This document shows positions 1 through 10,935 of a stretch of 64,000 nt of DNA, piece by piece (the first letter of the stretch is position 1; each line of letters begins with the position of its first letter). The notes under the pieces are model-generated. The model searched no databases. It worked only from the letters and a program-made list of their open reading frames with translations, and was not told the DNA's origin. A program made the position numbers and the translations under genes. Source of the DNA: Cannabis sativa (taxonomy: Eukaryota > Streptophyta > Magnoliopsida > Rosales > Cannabaceae); contig NC_083604.1 of assembly GCF_029168945.1 (NCBI RefSeq), forward strand, positions 29,631,686 through 29,695,685, given 5' to 3'.

Positions 1-998
1 AACAAACATGTTCAAACAAGAAAATCAGAATAATATCAAAAATCCTAACTTTTTGGTAAGCTTTTCGATTTGCTTAAAAACAAGAAATCTACCAAAAATG
101 AGTTCTACGCAACCAAATTGAAAAATTCTTTTTTCAGTAGTTCAAGAATGTTAAATGTGAGGTGTACAAACTTACAGAATTGAAAAATATTGAAAATTGA
201 TCAAGTTTGGTAAAAAACACTCATTTAGGTCTTAAAAAGTCAAAATTATGCAAGATAGTACCAAAATCAAGATTTGAGCATTATTTTTGAAAAATTATTT
301 TTGAGACAGTTTATATATGAGTATTTAAACATGTAAAAGCTTTCAAAACAACAATTTTCTCAACAATATGAAATTTTGGCAAATTTCACCCATTATGGCC
401 TTAAAAAGTTAAAAATAAGCAAATAACATACCAAAATTTTGTTCAAAGCATATTTCAATCAAGAAAAACCTTTAGGCATGCTAAATACACTCATTTGGAC
501 ATGTTCAAACATATAAACATATATACTAGCCAAACATGTAAAAGTTCACATATTTACTAGTTCAAATGTATGTCCAAAGTTCACCAAAAATTTGCATAAT
601 GACCTATAATCTGAATTTTTCGGCATGTATAGTTCAAGAATGTCAAAACTCAACTAATCAAAACTTTTATTCATAGAAATAGTATGTGACATACCAATTA
701 AGCATGTATGCATAAGAGAGTGAACAAGAAGGATCAAAAGCAAGTCAATTAGCCAAACACTTCAAATTTCATTTTCTTTTTATCTAGGCATCTTAATCTC
801 ATCAAAATAAGTAGAATGAATAAGAATGATATTACTGATTCCCAAATTTGTTAATTTAGGTTGTGTTCAAGAATTGACACGCTCTTTTTCTATGCTTTTT
901 GAGACTTGTTGGTAATGTAGGAAATTGGCATTCTTCTTTAAGCATCAACACCCAAGAGCCAACTTTGGTTCCTCTTTATTAATACCTACAAAACAAAC
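1..998 (-). other. Non-coding interior downstream of copia gag
   Basis: AT-rich DNA lying 3' of the minus-strand gag gene. No long frame is open on the minus strand. I could not find a copia protease motif, a GAG-pre-integrase motif or integrase residues after the gag stop, where an autonomous copia element would continue into pol. It is probably the interior of a gag-only, non-autonomous element whose left end lies outside the window. It could also be the scar of a pol deletion. Confidence 0.5.
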
Positions 999-2627
999 TT
1001 ATATCTTTCTTTTTGGTACCCACATGACTTTGGGTCCTTTGATGTTAGTCTTTAAAACTTTTGGTATCCAAATAGCCTTACCAAAATAGGCATTCTTTTT
1101 CACATGGCAATAGGATTTAGTATGACCATCTTGGTTACAATAAGTGCAAGTTAAGTTCAAATTACTAGATGATTTGACAAAGAAATTCCTAAGAAATTTT
1201 TGTTTCACACTAGTGTTATATCCTATACCACTTTTTGAAAAAGTACATTTTTGACTCCCAAGCATCATTTCAAAATTCTCTTTTCCTTTTGTAAAATTGT
1301 AAACCACCTTGTTTAAATCATCAATTTTAGCTTTCAAGTTTACAACATCTTTTTCAAATAAGGAACACTTTTTGCATTGGGTTTCAATTAAAAACTCAAT
1401 TTCTTTGACTTTCAAAGCCTCAACTTCTTCAAGCAATAAACTTATTTTCTTTCTTTGAGTTGAGTTCTTAGCAAGCAATTTTTCAAAATCAACAAGCAAA
1501 TCATTGAAGGATTTTGATAATTCATCATAAGACATATCAAGTGCATCATCATCACTTTCACTTTCAAAATCACTTGTATGGTTAGGATTACTTGCCTTAT
1601 CATCAATGGCCATAAAGCAAGTGTTGGCTATCTCATGTTGTTCATCTTCAGAACTTTCTTTCTCACTTTCACTCCAAGTAGCCATCATTGCCCTTCTTCT
1701 ACTCCTCTTTCTCAAAGGACAATCCGTTTTCATATGACCGGGCTTTTTGCATTCATAGCAAATAATTTGATCATCTTTTCTTGAGCTCTCCCTTGAGTTG
1801 TAAAATCTATTTGCATTCTTCTTGAACTTCAAAAACTTCTTAAAGTTCTTTGTGAGTAGGGTTATATCCTCCATATCACTATCACCATCCTCACTATCAT
1901 CATGTGAAGTGGATTTGAATGCAATTGTGTTCTTCCTCTTTTTATCAACTTCCTCTTCTTCTTGAGCATTCATGAAAATCTCATGATTCATGAGAGAACC
2001 AATGAGCTCTTCCAATGGTAGAGTTGAGAGGTCCTTGGCTTCTTGGATGGCAACTACTTTGCCTTGGTAGGCTTTGGTGAGACTTCTCAAAATTTTGGTC
2101 ACCATATCCTTTTGTGTAAGTACCTTGCCAAGAGAGTTCAAACCATTAGTAATAGTTGTGAAACGAGTATACATGTGAGCAATGCTATCATGTTGTAACA
2201 TCTTGAAATTTTCATATTGAGTAACTAAAAGTTGAATTTTAGTTTCTTTCATGGCACTAGTTCCTTGATGAGTTACTTCTAACATTTTCCAAATGTCATG
2301 AGCCGAGGAGGCATGCTCAATATTTTTAAATATATCTCTATCTAGTCCACATATTAAAGCATACTTAGCCTTAGCATTCTTAGACATCATCTTCTTATCA
2401 TTTTCATTATATGCATCATATTTCTTTATGGTTTCTACACCATCTACAACATGCATAGGAATGTAAGGACCATAACATACAATATGCCACAAATCATAAT
2501 CAATGGATTGAAGATACGTTTCCATTCTAATTTTCCAATAAGGAAAGTCTACCCCATCAAAGAATGGTGCTCTACTTGTGCTTAAACCTTCTAGCATGTT
2601 ATTGTGTGAATTGCTTGGAAACGCCAT
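999..2627 (-). CDS. gag: Ty1/copia Gag polyprotein, gag-only
   Basis: A 542-residue Gag of the plant copia type, which would package element RNA into cytoplasmic particles. The N-terminal 30-220 region matches the pattern of plant copia Gag (a WKIRMETYL stretch, then a UBN2-like helical domain with DIWKMLEVTHQGT near residue 112). A CCHC zinc knuckle lies at 290-303 (CYECKKPGHMKTDC), a coiled coil at about 365-450 and a second CCHC knuckle at 494-507 (CTYCNQDGHTKSYC). The start is the ATG 41 bases after the primer-binding site. The protein ends at GPKVMWVPKRKI, a tail often seen just before the protease in plant copia polyproteins, but here a stop follows and no protease or pol is visible. 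The frame is fully open, unlike every other gene in the window except the first part of element A, which suggests a recent insertion. Confidence 0.88.
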   Translation of the reverse strand: MAFPSNSHNNMLEGLSTSRAPFFDGVDFPYWKIRMETYLQSIDYDLWHIVCYGPYIPMHVVDGVETIKKYDAYNENDKKMMSKNAKAKYALICGLDRDIFKNIEHASSAHDIWKMLEVTHQGTSAMKETKIQLLVTQYENFKMLQHDSIAHMYTRFTTITNGLNSLGKVLTQKDMVTKILRSLTKAYQGKVVAIQEAKDLSTLPLEELIGSLMNHEIFMNAQEEEEVDKKRKNTIAFKSTSHDDSEDGDSDMEDITLLTKNFKKFLKFKKNANRFYNSRESSRKDDQIICYECKKPGHMKTDCPLRKRSRRRAMMATWSESEKESSEDEQHEIANTCFMAIDDKASNPNHTSDFESESDDDALDMSYDELSKSFNDLLVDFEKLLAKNSTQRKKISLLLEEVEALKVKEIEFLIETQCKKCSLFEKDVVNLKAKIDDLNKVVYNFTKGKENFEMMLGSQKCTFSKSGIGYNTSVKQKFLRNFFVKSSSNLNLTCTYCNQDGHTKSYCHVKKNAYFGKAIWIPKVLKTNIKGPKVMWVPKRKI

Positions 2628-2667
2628 GCTCTAGATTGTGAAATCTAATCAAATTATTTGAGCCCTT

Positions 2668-2679
2668 GCTCTGATACCA
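2668..2679 (-). promoter_or_regulatory. tRNA-iMet primer-binding site of gag-only copia
   Basis: On the minus strand this reads TGGTATCAGAGC, the standard plant initiator-methionine tRNA primer-binding site. It lies two bases inside the LTR end at 2682. It fixes the orientation of the element (minus strand) and identifies the neighbouring LTR as the 5' LTR. Confidence 0.9.
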
Positions 2680-3483
2680 ATTGTTAGCCCAAGATATGTT
2701 TCCAAGAGGGGGGTGAATTGGAAATTTATACTAATTTTGGTTATATCAAAAATTTTAACACAAAATTAAGCAATTAGCCACTTAATCAAATAAAAGCAAG
2801 TAATATGGCAAGCAATATATTATGACAAATAATCAAACTTGTAAAGTAAAGAGTTTAAGGATTAGAAAATGCAAACTCTCAATTTTTACAAGGTTCGGTA
2901 GAACTATGCCACCTACGTCCTTGGTCTTCAAAGCTATGGACCTAGCTTTGAGTTCCAATATCGAGCCAAGTTAACGGGCTTGACTAACCCTTACAACCGG
3001 GAAATTTTTCACCAAGGTTTTTCCCAAACCTCTCACAATAGTTTTCTTCCAAGGACTATCAACCTCGCCGGATTGTTGAAGTGCCAATCTCACTTTTCTC
3101 GGGTTGTTTACAAAACCGGTGTCAACCTCACCTACAACCGAGTTGTTTTTCTACCGGTGCCAACCTCACCTCTCAATACAATGAATATGTAATTTTGAAA
3201 TACAAAGCAAACTCTCTATAATAAGATGGAAAACAATGTAAAACCCTAGAGAGAATTGCAAGCACACTAGAGAAGATAAGAACAAGTTTGGCTCAAGTGT
3301 GTGTGGTTGGTGTGTTTATGAAAAGATGATAACTCTTTAGTTTAGAACACTTAGAATGATGTTATATGATGAATAGAAGCTCAACCAACCTTAATTTTTG
3401 AGTGAAAAACAAGTTTATATAGTGTAGGAACAAAAACTAGCCGTTTATAGCCGTTAGCACATTTTTCAAAAAGAATCCTGGGA

Positions 3484-3553
3484 AAAACGGACTACCTATT
3501 TTAAAACGGACTACCTATCTGCGAAAAACGGACTACCTATTTTCAATAGGTAG
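3484..3553. repeat. Triple 16-bp direct repeat in LTR
   Basis: AAAACGGACTACCTAT occurs at 3484, 3503 and 3525, followed by the inverted motif ATAGGTAG at about 3545. It lies inside the LTR of the gag-only copia element, where such short repeats often belong to the U3 promoter region. That role is inferred. Confidence 0.8.
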
Positions 3554-3879
3554 GCCGAAAATCAGGCAGGTTCAAAACTTGCATTTTTCGGCACTAAAAC
3601 GCGCATAACTCTTTACTCGATTATCCGATTTCAAAAATTCCAATTTTGTTCTCTTAGTTAAACAAAATGTGATTTAGAAATTCAATCAAAAAAATTTTTG
3701 GACTATCGTGTAGAAAACTTGTTGCACAAGTTAGTGAGTGGGCCAAAACTTGTACTTATAAACCCTAGTATACTATGCAAATCACTTTAACAAGACTAAA
3801 ATAAATTTATACCATTTGATTGTTTGTAGTCTTGATGTAGATGAGCTTCCTAACTTGATTTGCATGTTTTGATCCAAAG

Positions 3880-3945
3880 TTGACTTTTTTTTCCGAGAGT
3901 TGACTTTGACTTTGACTTTGACTTTCGGGTTGACTTTTGACTTTT
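3880..3945. repeat. TTGACT-rich tandem repeat in LTR
   Basis: A run of imperfect TTGACT/TTTGAC hexamers inside the copia LTR. Read as TTGAC these resemble the core of WRKY-factor W-boxes (TTGAC[C/T]). Whether they act as such in this LTR is only a guess. Confidence 0.7.
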
Positions 3946-4134
3946 AGTTTTTGAAGTCCTCTTTTGGATAGGGTCTTGAATTTTTGATCTCTTGATAAAA
4001 CTTTTGATCTTATGAAGTATGAAGTAGTTGATATACTTGTTGAATCCACTTCTTTGATTATGTTTGACTTTACCGAGCAAATATTGATACTTTGTGAATT
4101 TGCTTGCAAAATGGTCAAGAAAAGATTAGTAACA

Positions 4135-6416
4135 AATAATAATTAAATATTTGTTTATCATCAAAATAAGTGAGTGATTGACTTTTGGTCAACAAAATAT
4201 ACCTAACTTAGATTGTACCAAAATTAATTATTAAACAATTAGCTTCACAATAGATTATATTTTCTTAATTTAATATTAGAAATAATAATTAGTATAGAAA
4301 TAACTATCTAGAAAATATCTCAATTTAACTAAGTATCTTTTCAAGATTTGGAAAACATCTAATTTAAGTTGTTATAGAAAGAATCTATAATAACCAACTT
4401 AAAAAGTTTCCAAATGAAATTTAATTAAATATCAAAATTAAGTGGTAACTACTTAATTTAAGAATATTCCATTTTAAGTTTAAAATCAACTTAAAAAAAT
4501 ATCTTAAGAATCTTCAATAACCAATTCCTAGAATTCCTCAACTTAATATTGAATTCAAAAGATATTCAAATTTAAGTTAATAAGGAAAATTAGTTAGAAA
4601 TAACTAATTTATAACTTAAATAGGAATATTTAATGAAATAATTAAAGTAATTTTCAGAAAGAATCTACTTAGTTAAAATTCTTAATTTAATTAAATACAA
4701 GAAAAATAAAAATAGTTTATCAAGAAATTAATTCATTAAACTAAGTGTGTTTTTCTTAAATTAATTTAAAAAAAAAAAAACTTTGAAATTAATTATGTTG
4801 CTAAAAAATTTTATTAGGTTAAACTAATTTAATTAACTTAGTACAGTTACCCAAATCAGGCAAATGGGCCTTCACAGTTGGGGTAGTTCATGTGAGGGGG
4901 AGTTTGGTTCAGTATGTCGTACCCACTTCTATTGGCCCCCAACTCTCACACAAGGCCCAAAAGAGAGGAATTTAACCTTAAAATGAACAACTGTTATTAA
5001 TTGAACATGCCCAAATACTAAATGGACCTAAATAAAATCTATCAAGGTGTGACATTTTATTTAGCAACAACCTATATGCATCTATAATATAATAAACATA
5101 TAGGCTCACACAGGCATACAGATTTGGATGGATCCTATCATGTTACTAGGTCATACACAGATGAAAGAAGAATGTAAAATTTACCTGTTACAAATTATTT
5201 ACTTGACCTATTGACAATTGAACCATGGGTTAAAATCAGATCATTGGATCTGTCAACAAGTTAACCATGGAAATTTAGATCAAGCAATAATAGGTTTTAG
5301 AAAAACTTACAAACAATCTAAAACAATACTCCTGCAACAAGTTAGATTGGATAGTTGGATGTAGGATTGATTTAATTTAAAATATTAATTTCGAAAAATA
5401 ATAAATAAATAAAAAAATATTTTCAGTTTTAAGTAAAATAAAATAATATTTAAAATTAAACCTAAAATTTTTGAAAAATTAGGTTTCTACTAACCTAAAT
5501 ATCATTTCAAAAAAATTGCTAACCACCTTTTAAATTTTCATGTTATTTTATAAATTAAATGTTCAAAAAAATAAAATGATAAATACATACCCTTTTCTGA
5601 TTTTATAATTTAATTTAAGTAAAAATAACAAAATTTAAAAGTTAGCAAAAATATCTTATTTCCTTTTAAAATACAATGATTATAATAATCTTATTTTAAA
5701 TCTAAATAAGGACAAATCACTTAAAATAGAATATTTTTTATAAAAGGAATTTAATATCTGACCTTAGATTTAAAATTCAGATAAAATAATCAAATTTTAA
5801 AAAAAATAAGAAAAGAGGTAAGCAAAAATTGATTTTTACCTATTTTCAAAATCAAATTACACTAATATCTAAATTAATTTTAAAAAATCAAATTAATTTA
5901 TTTCTGATAATTAGATTTGAAATATGAAAATTAAAAATCAAAATACAAAACTACACAAAAATCGGAAGTTAATTCCATGAAATAGCATGAAAAATCGAAA
6001 AAAAAACGAAAAAATTTTGAGCTGTACGGACGGTATGCAAAGCACACCATCCAGGTACACATCCTTGGGCGCAAGGGGCTACTTGGGCGCACAAAGGGTG
6101 CTGCCAACAGCCAGCCACGCGCACAAGGGTGTGTCACCAACCCCGATTTTTTCAAAACTTCAAAAAATCATAACTAATTCAAATAAAATCGAAATTGAGT
6201 TCTGTAAAAAAGGAAATTGCTTAATTTTTTCCAAACTATCCAATAAAAATAATTATAGAAACGAAAATTTACTTATTTTTCATAAAATTTCACAAGCATC
6301 AATCAATCATCATATAACACACAGATCAACATGAAACCATCCAAATCAACACATATCATCGTTTTAATTCATATTTCATGAAAGTAAATCATTACCATGG
6401 CTCTGGTCCCAGTTTT
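4135..6416 (-). mobile_element. Family-K copia leader, minus strand
   Basis: The untranslated leader of a minus-strand family-K element whose 5' LTR is 6417-8266. It is recognised by colinear similarity to the leader of element B (13875-17000): for example the segment with GGCAAATGGGCCTTCACA at about 4860 matches B in reverse near 15330, and TCTAGAAAATATC near 4310 matches near 15880. It is very AT-rich apart from a GC-rich stretch at about 6020-6150. No gag frame is present. It was interrupted at 4134 by the gag-only copia element. Confidence 0.8.
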
Positions 6417-8266
6417 TGTAAATATTTTACCAGGATCTAGATTTACTACCATGTATATTTCATTAACATCCTAATATGAATTCTAAAACAATGAAATAAA
6501 CACATAAGAGTTTAAGAAAACCTTACATTGGGTGCAGCAGAATATAATGACTCCTTTCGTTCAGATCTCTAGCCCTTGATTCCTTTCTGTAGCAGAGCAT
6601 AATCAAGATCTGAACCTGGATCTCTTTCTCTCCTTCCTTTGATGCTGATTCTCTTTTTTGTCGTTTGGATTCTTCACACTCTTACACACTATGATTGAGA
6701 TAGCGCTTGATGTGTGTGGGCACTACTCTAACACTCAAGGCTATTTCGAAATTTAAGAGAGGAAAAGAGAGAGAGAGAGGGGCGGCTATGGTTTCTCTGA
6801 AAGAAACAATGTCCAAGTCATAGTTTCTTGAAGCCAACACTTTCTATTTATAGAATGCCCTCTAGGTTTAGGTTAGAATTGTATGGCATTAAAATAATGG
6901 AAAAATAAATGGTAAAAGGCTTGCATAGTGGTCGGCCATATAACGAAATTGGGCCTCACTTTGCAATTTTCCCATTTTGTTATTTTTCAATCCCATTTTC
7001 TCAAAAATGCAAATTTTCCAATTTAGCCATTTAAATGACAATTCTAATTATTTAATAACTAAAAATTAATTATTAAATAATATTACCATTTAATATATTT
7101 ATTAATTTAGACATATAAAGTCTCTTAATTAACAAATAAATCTAGAATCTCTTTTCTTTACAATTTCGCTCTTACTTAGTTAAAATTCATAAACTAGACA
7201 TAGTCTAACTTTAGAATTATAATTGATTAATCAAAATCAATTAACTGAGTCTTACAAGCAGTATGGTCTCAACTAGTATGGGGACCATGGGCCTATATTA
7301 ACCGAGCTTCCAATAAGTTGAACCGAATTTACCAAGTAAATTCAATAACTTGGAATCCACACTTAGAACTTGGAATTGCACTCTCAGTCATATAGAACAC
7401 TCTATATGTTCTACGATATAGATACGCTATTAGTTATCCATTGTTATAATCCTAATTTGATCAATGATCCTCTAATAGATGATCTACATTGAATAGGCAC
7501 TAAATTGTCGTTACATCCTCAATGTATTTTATCCTTCAAACACTTAGCTCAGTATAAATGATATTTCAGCGAAGTGAAATGAGATCTCCACCATTTATCT
7601 CTGTTTAGCCAAGCTCGAAAGATATCATCGTTTCGTTTCTAAATTCCTATAGAAGTTATAGATTCCATATTTATATTAGCGCTCCCACTCAAATATACTA
7701 TCATGTTCCCAAAATGTATGTATCACCCTGACCCAAAAGTAGGCTTAACTAACAAATCAAAGAACATGTATAATACTCTTGAGATCGAACCTAACCATAT
7801 CAGGATTAAGATCATTTGATCTAGGATCAACGGGTGATATAATTGAATAGACATTACGGTAAATTTTAATATATCTAATCAAAGTTCAATATCGGTCCCT
7901 TCCGATGTATACTCCATACATCCGATATTGGTAAACTTTGTCAATGCCCTGGAAAGGACATAACACTTATCCAAGGTGTAAGAATACCTATCACTGATTA
8001 TCATGTCAGTCTAAATCCAGTGAACTGACAAATCAGGGCATAAACTTTCCAACATATAATTAAGATTATATTCCACTGTGCTGACAACACTATAATCATT
8101 AACAAATTCATATGTTCTGGACTTAAATAGAATTCATACATTATATACATATAATCATGAAATAAATCATGTGAACCATGCAACATAAAATGTTATTTAT
8201 GATCTTTATTAATAAATAAATCTGATTATATTGAAATGGGTTTTATTTAGGGCACAAAACCCAACA
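6417..8266 (-). mobile_element. Family-K copia 5' LTR, minus strand
   Basis: A near full-length family-K LTR. On the minus strand it begins TGTTGGGTTTTGTGCCC and ends in a decayed terminus (family end ...ATTTCCAACA). The primer-binding region lies on its low-coordinate side (about 6397-6415), so it is a 5' LTR. A TATA-type TATTTATA on the plus strand at 6845-6852 reads TATAAATA on the minus strand. The high-coordinate end abuts gypsy gag sequence at 8267, so this element inserted into that gag. Confidence 0.85.
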
Positions 8267-8337
8267 ACTTCCTCATCTTCAGGGTTTTGAGGGTCTTGAG
8301 GAGGACGGGTCTGACGTGTGTTGCGAGTTTCCACCAT
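8267..8337 (-). pseudogene. 5' fragment of a Ty3/gypsy gag
   Basis: The minus-strand ATG at 8337 opens a frame of 23 codons beginning MVETRNTRQTRPPQDP, which is then cut off by the family-K LTR at 8266. It lies 70 bases downstream of an LTR and primer-binding site in the same orientation, exactly where a gypsy Gag should start. The rest of the gene is not in the window. Confidence 0.65.
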
Positions 8338-8385
8338 TGATGTTTAGCTCACAAGGTTTATGTCTACTTGCAGATGCTTCCTTCA

Positions 8386-8404
8386 GCTCTCAATGAAAGC
8401 ACCA
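8386..8404 (-). promoter_or_regulatory. Primer-binding site of truncated gypsy
   Basis: The minus strand reads TGGTGCTTTCATTGAGAGC three bases after the LTR end, in the position of a primer-binding site. It is not the initiator-methionine type used by the other gypsy elements here. The matching tRNA was not identified. Confidence 0.6.
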
Positions 8405-8407
8405 AAA

Positions 8408-9164
8408 TGTTGACCGAGGTTTTCGACAACCAATTTAATAATATGTATGAGAAAGCTGTAGGAAGTTTAATGCACGAGATTTTTACGTGGTTGGGGCATT
8501 AATGAGCCTTAGTCCACGAGTCTTTCTTATTTATGAGAGTATTTATTACAGAGTATGTTCTTGGTAGTTTTCTCTCCTACTTGCTCTCTTTAATTCTTAT
8601 GAGCCCAGAATTCTCGACCCCTATCTCAGTGTATTTGGGGGATATTTATAGTGTTTTTTTGGGGTGATCCCTAGAACTGAAGCACTTGTCTTTCTTTGTA
8701 GTTTCAGTAGGGGCACATATCCCCATCGGATACAAAATAGGAAATACATGACCTATACCTTAGGTGTCTTAGGGGTTAGGTGGATAAAGTCTTTTATCCC
8801 TTCTTGATTGATGTGATCCCTCATAAAGTAGTTGTCACTAACCTTTTTAATCATAGCATAATAGCTGTATAAGAGGGGTTACGCTGTCAAACTTATTGCT
8901 TATGGCATTTCCAATACGTTTTCTCCGATGCGGCATTAAATGTGAGGTGACTGTTCAAATAATGTCCTTTTCCCCCGGAGGTCCCTTGGCGTTCCTCTGG
9001 TCTCCAGGAGTATGTGGAGCTTTTACTTTCCTCCGGGAGGGTATATTCTTGGTGACACTCCTGAAGCTAAGAGACTTAGTCAATTGATCTAAGGGTTGCG
9101 CCTCTTAGATCCACGTGTCGTTGTCATACTAGCCCACGTATTTTGGGCGAAAATAGGGGCAACA
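8408..9164 (-). mobile_element. 5' LTR of a truncated Ty3/gypsy element
   Basis: A 757-bp LTR with minus-strand ends TGTTGCCCC and GGTCAACA. The primer-binding site and gag start follow it on the minus strand. It is inserted in a family-K leader: 9165 onward continues that leader (GAATCCAAATAAAAT, also seen at 34027). Only one LTR and the gag start remain. It differs in sequence and length from elements A, C and D. Confidence 0.8.
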
Positions 9165-9353
9165 GAATCCAAATAAAATATTTTCAGTACGAAAATAAAA
9201 TTATTTTCATGGAAAAATTTCGTACTTCACATACATTAATCAATTAACACATAAACCAACATGAACACATCCAAATCAACACACAAATAATATTAATCAA
9301 TTTTAAATCCCTATTTCATGAAAGTAAATCATAACCATGCCTTTGAGGCCAGT
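9165..9353 (-). mobile_element. Family-K leader fragment
   Basis: A short leader piece adjoining the LTR fragment at 9354, colinear with 34022-34205. It contains the primer-binding region (plus strand GCCTTTGAGGCCAGT just before 9354), showing minus-strand orientation. Confidence 0.75.
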
Positions 9354-10180
9354 TGTTGGGAATATTTTACCACGAGCTAGATTTACTAACAAGTATGTTG
9401 ATTAACATCCTAAATATGAATTCTCTAAAATAATGAAATAAACAGATAAGGATTAAGAAAAACTTACATTGATTGCAACGAAATATAATGACTCCTTCCG
9501 TTCAAGATCTCTAGCCCTTGATTCCTTTTTGTAGCAGAGCATTATCAAGATGTGAACCTGGATCTCTTTCTCTCCTTTGGGTTTTGTTGCCACCGTCTTA
9601 CTCACTATGATTGAGTACTTGACTTGCTATGTGTGGGAATGGCACTCATCACTAATGGTTAGAATAGGTGAAGAACAATGAAGGAGGTTTGAATCACTAA
9701 GGAATGAACTCTTTCATCAAATTTTGTTGAATAGTCAAGATGACAAAAATTTGACAAAGTGTCAAGTGGATGAGATGAGAGCATCATGTTCCTTTTATAG
9801 TGTTTCAACTATGGCTTAGATTTCAATTATATGGATTAAAAAAGAATAAAATATTGGGCGAAAAATACCTCTTGGGCGTACACAATAAGTGGACCAACTC
9901 TAGTTACAATTTTGCCACTTTATTTCAACCACTTATTCTTCTATTCAATAATACCACATTTTCCAATTCAATCTAATATTTATTTAATAATTATAATAAA
10001 TTACTAAATAAAATGGCCATTTATGTAATTTATTAATTAGACCATACAAAGTCTCTTAATTTACAAAGTGACCCCAAAACCACTTTTCTTCACAATTAAG
10101 CCCTTGCCTAGTGAAAATTCATAAATATGACATAATCTAATTTTAAAATTACACTTGATTAATTAAAATCAATTAACTTA
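9354..10180 (-). mobile_element. Family-K LTR fragment 1
   Basis: It begins TGTTGGGAATATTTTACC next to the primer-binding region, then follows the family-K LTR (in reverse) for about 0.8 kb. At about 10180 it does not continue but jumps back to a part of the LTR already passed (GGTGCAGCG...). It is therefore the U5/R-side portion of a 5' LTR with a rearrangement breakpoint. Confidence 0.75.
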
Positions 10181-10935
10181 GGTGCAGCGAAATATAATGA
10201 CTCCTTTCGTTCAGATCTCTAGCCCTTGATTCTTTTCTGTAGCAGATCATTATCAAGATTTGAACCTGGATCTCTTTCTCTCCTTCTTGAGCCCAATTCT
10301 CCTTCTTGTTGATTGGATTCTTCAAAGTCTTACACACTATGATTGAGATACCACTTGATGTGTGTGGGCACTCACTCTATCACTCAAGGCATGAACATTT
10401 GAAGAAGAAAAGAGAGGGTATAGGTTCGGCTAAAGGTAGGAGGCTCAATTTTCTGAAGACAAGAAATTTCATCAATCTTTAAGTGTGATCCATCACTATC
10501 TACTTATAGGTAACCAACTAGGTTTAGGGTTGATTTATTTGGCATTAAAATAATGAAAAAATTAAATGGTAAAACCTACACTAAGTGGCCGGCCTTGGGT
10601 ATTGGATTGGGCCCCACTTTGCAATTTTGCCATTTTGTCATTTTTCCATCTCATTTTCTCAAAAATGCCAATTTTCCAATTTAACCACTTAAATTCCAAT
10701 TCCAATTATTTAATAACTAAAAATTAATTATTAAATAATATTTTCATTCAATATATTTATTAATTAGACTAATCAAAGTCTCTTAATTAACAAACAAAAC
10801 CTAGAATCTCTTTTCTTCACAATTTTGCCCTTGCTTAGTGAAAATTCATAAACTAGACATAGTCTAACTTTATAATTATAATTGATTAATTAAAATCAAT
10901 TATCTGAGTCTAACAAGCAGTATGGTCTCAACTAG
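10181..10935 (-). mobile_element. Family-K LTR fragment 2
   Basis: A second, diverged copy of the same LTR interval as fragment 1, in direct orientation, running from GGTGCAGCGAAATATAATG to GGTCTCAACTAG. It then switches abruptly to gypsy LTR sequence (CCTATACTCGGTACACTGG) at about 10936. Both ends are breakpoints, with no TG/CA termini. Confidence 0.75.

Larger units (their letters stand above)
2682..4134 (-). mobile_element. 5' LTR of gag-only copia element
   Basis: About 1.45 kb with minus-strand ends TGTTACTAATC and GGGCTAACA, so TG...CA termini. The inner end abuts the primer-binding site. The outer end at 4134 is inferred from the TG and from the resumption of family-K leader sequence at about 4135-4140, which matches the leader of element B near 15.9-16.0 kb. 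The partner LTR is outside the window, so the target-site duplication (expected AATAA at 4135-4139) cannot be checked. Confidence 0.75.
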
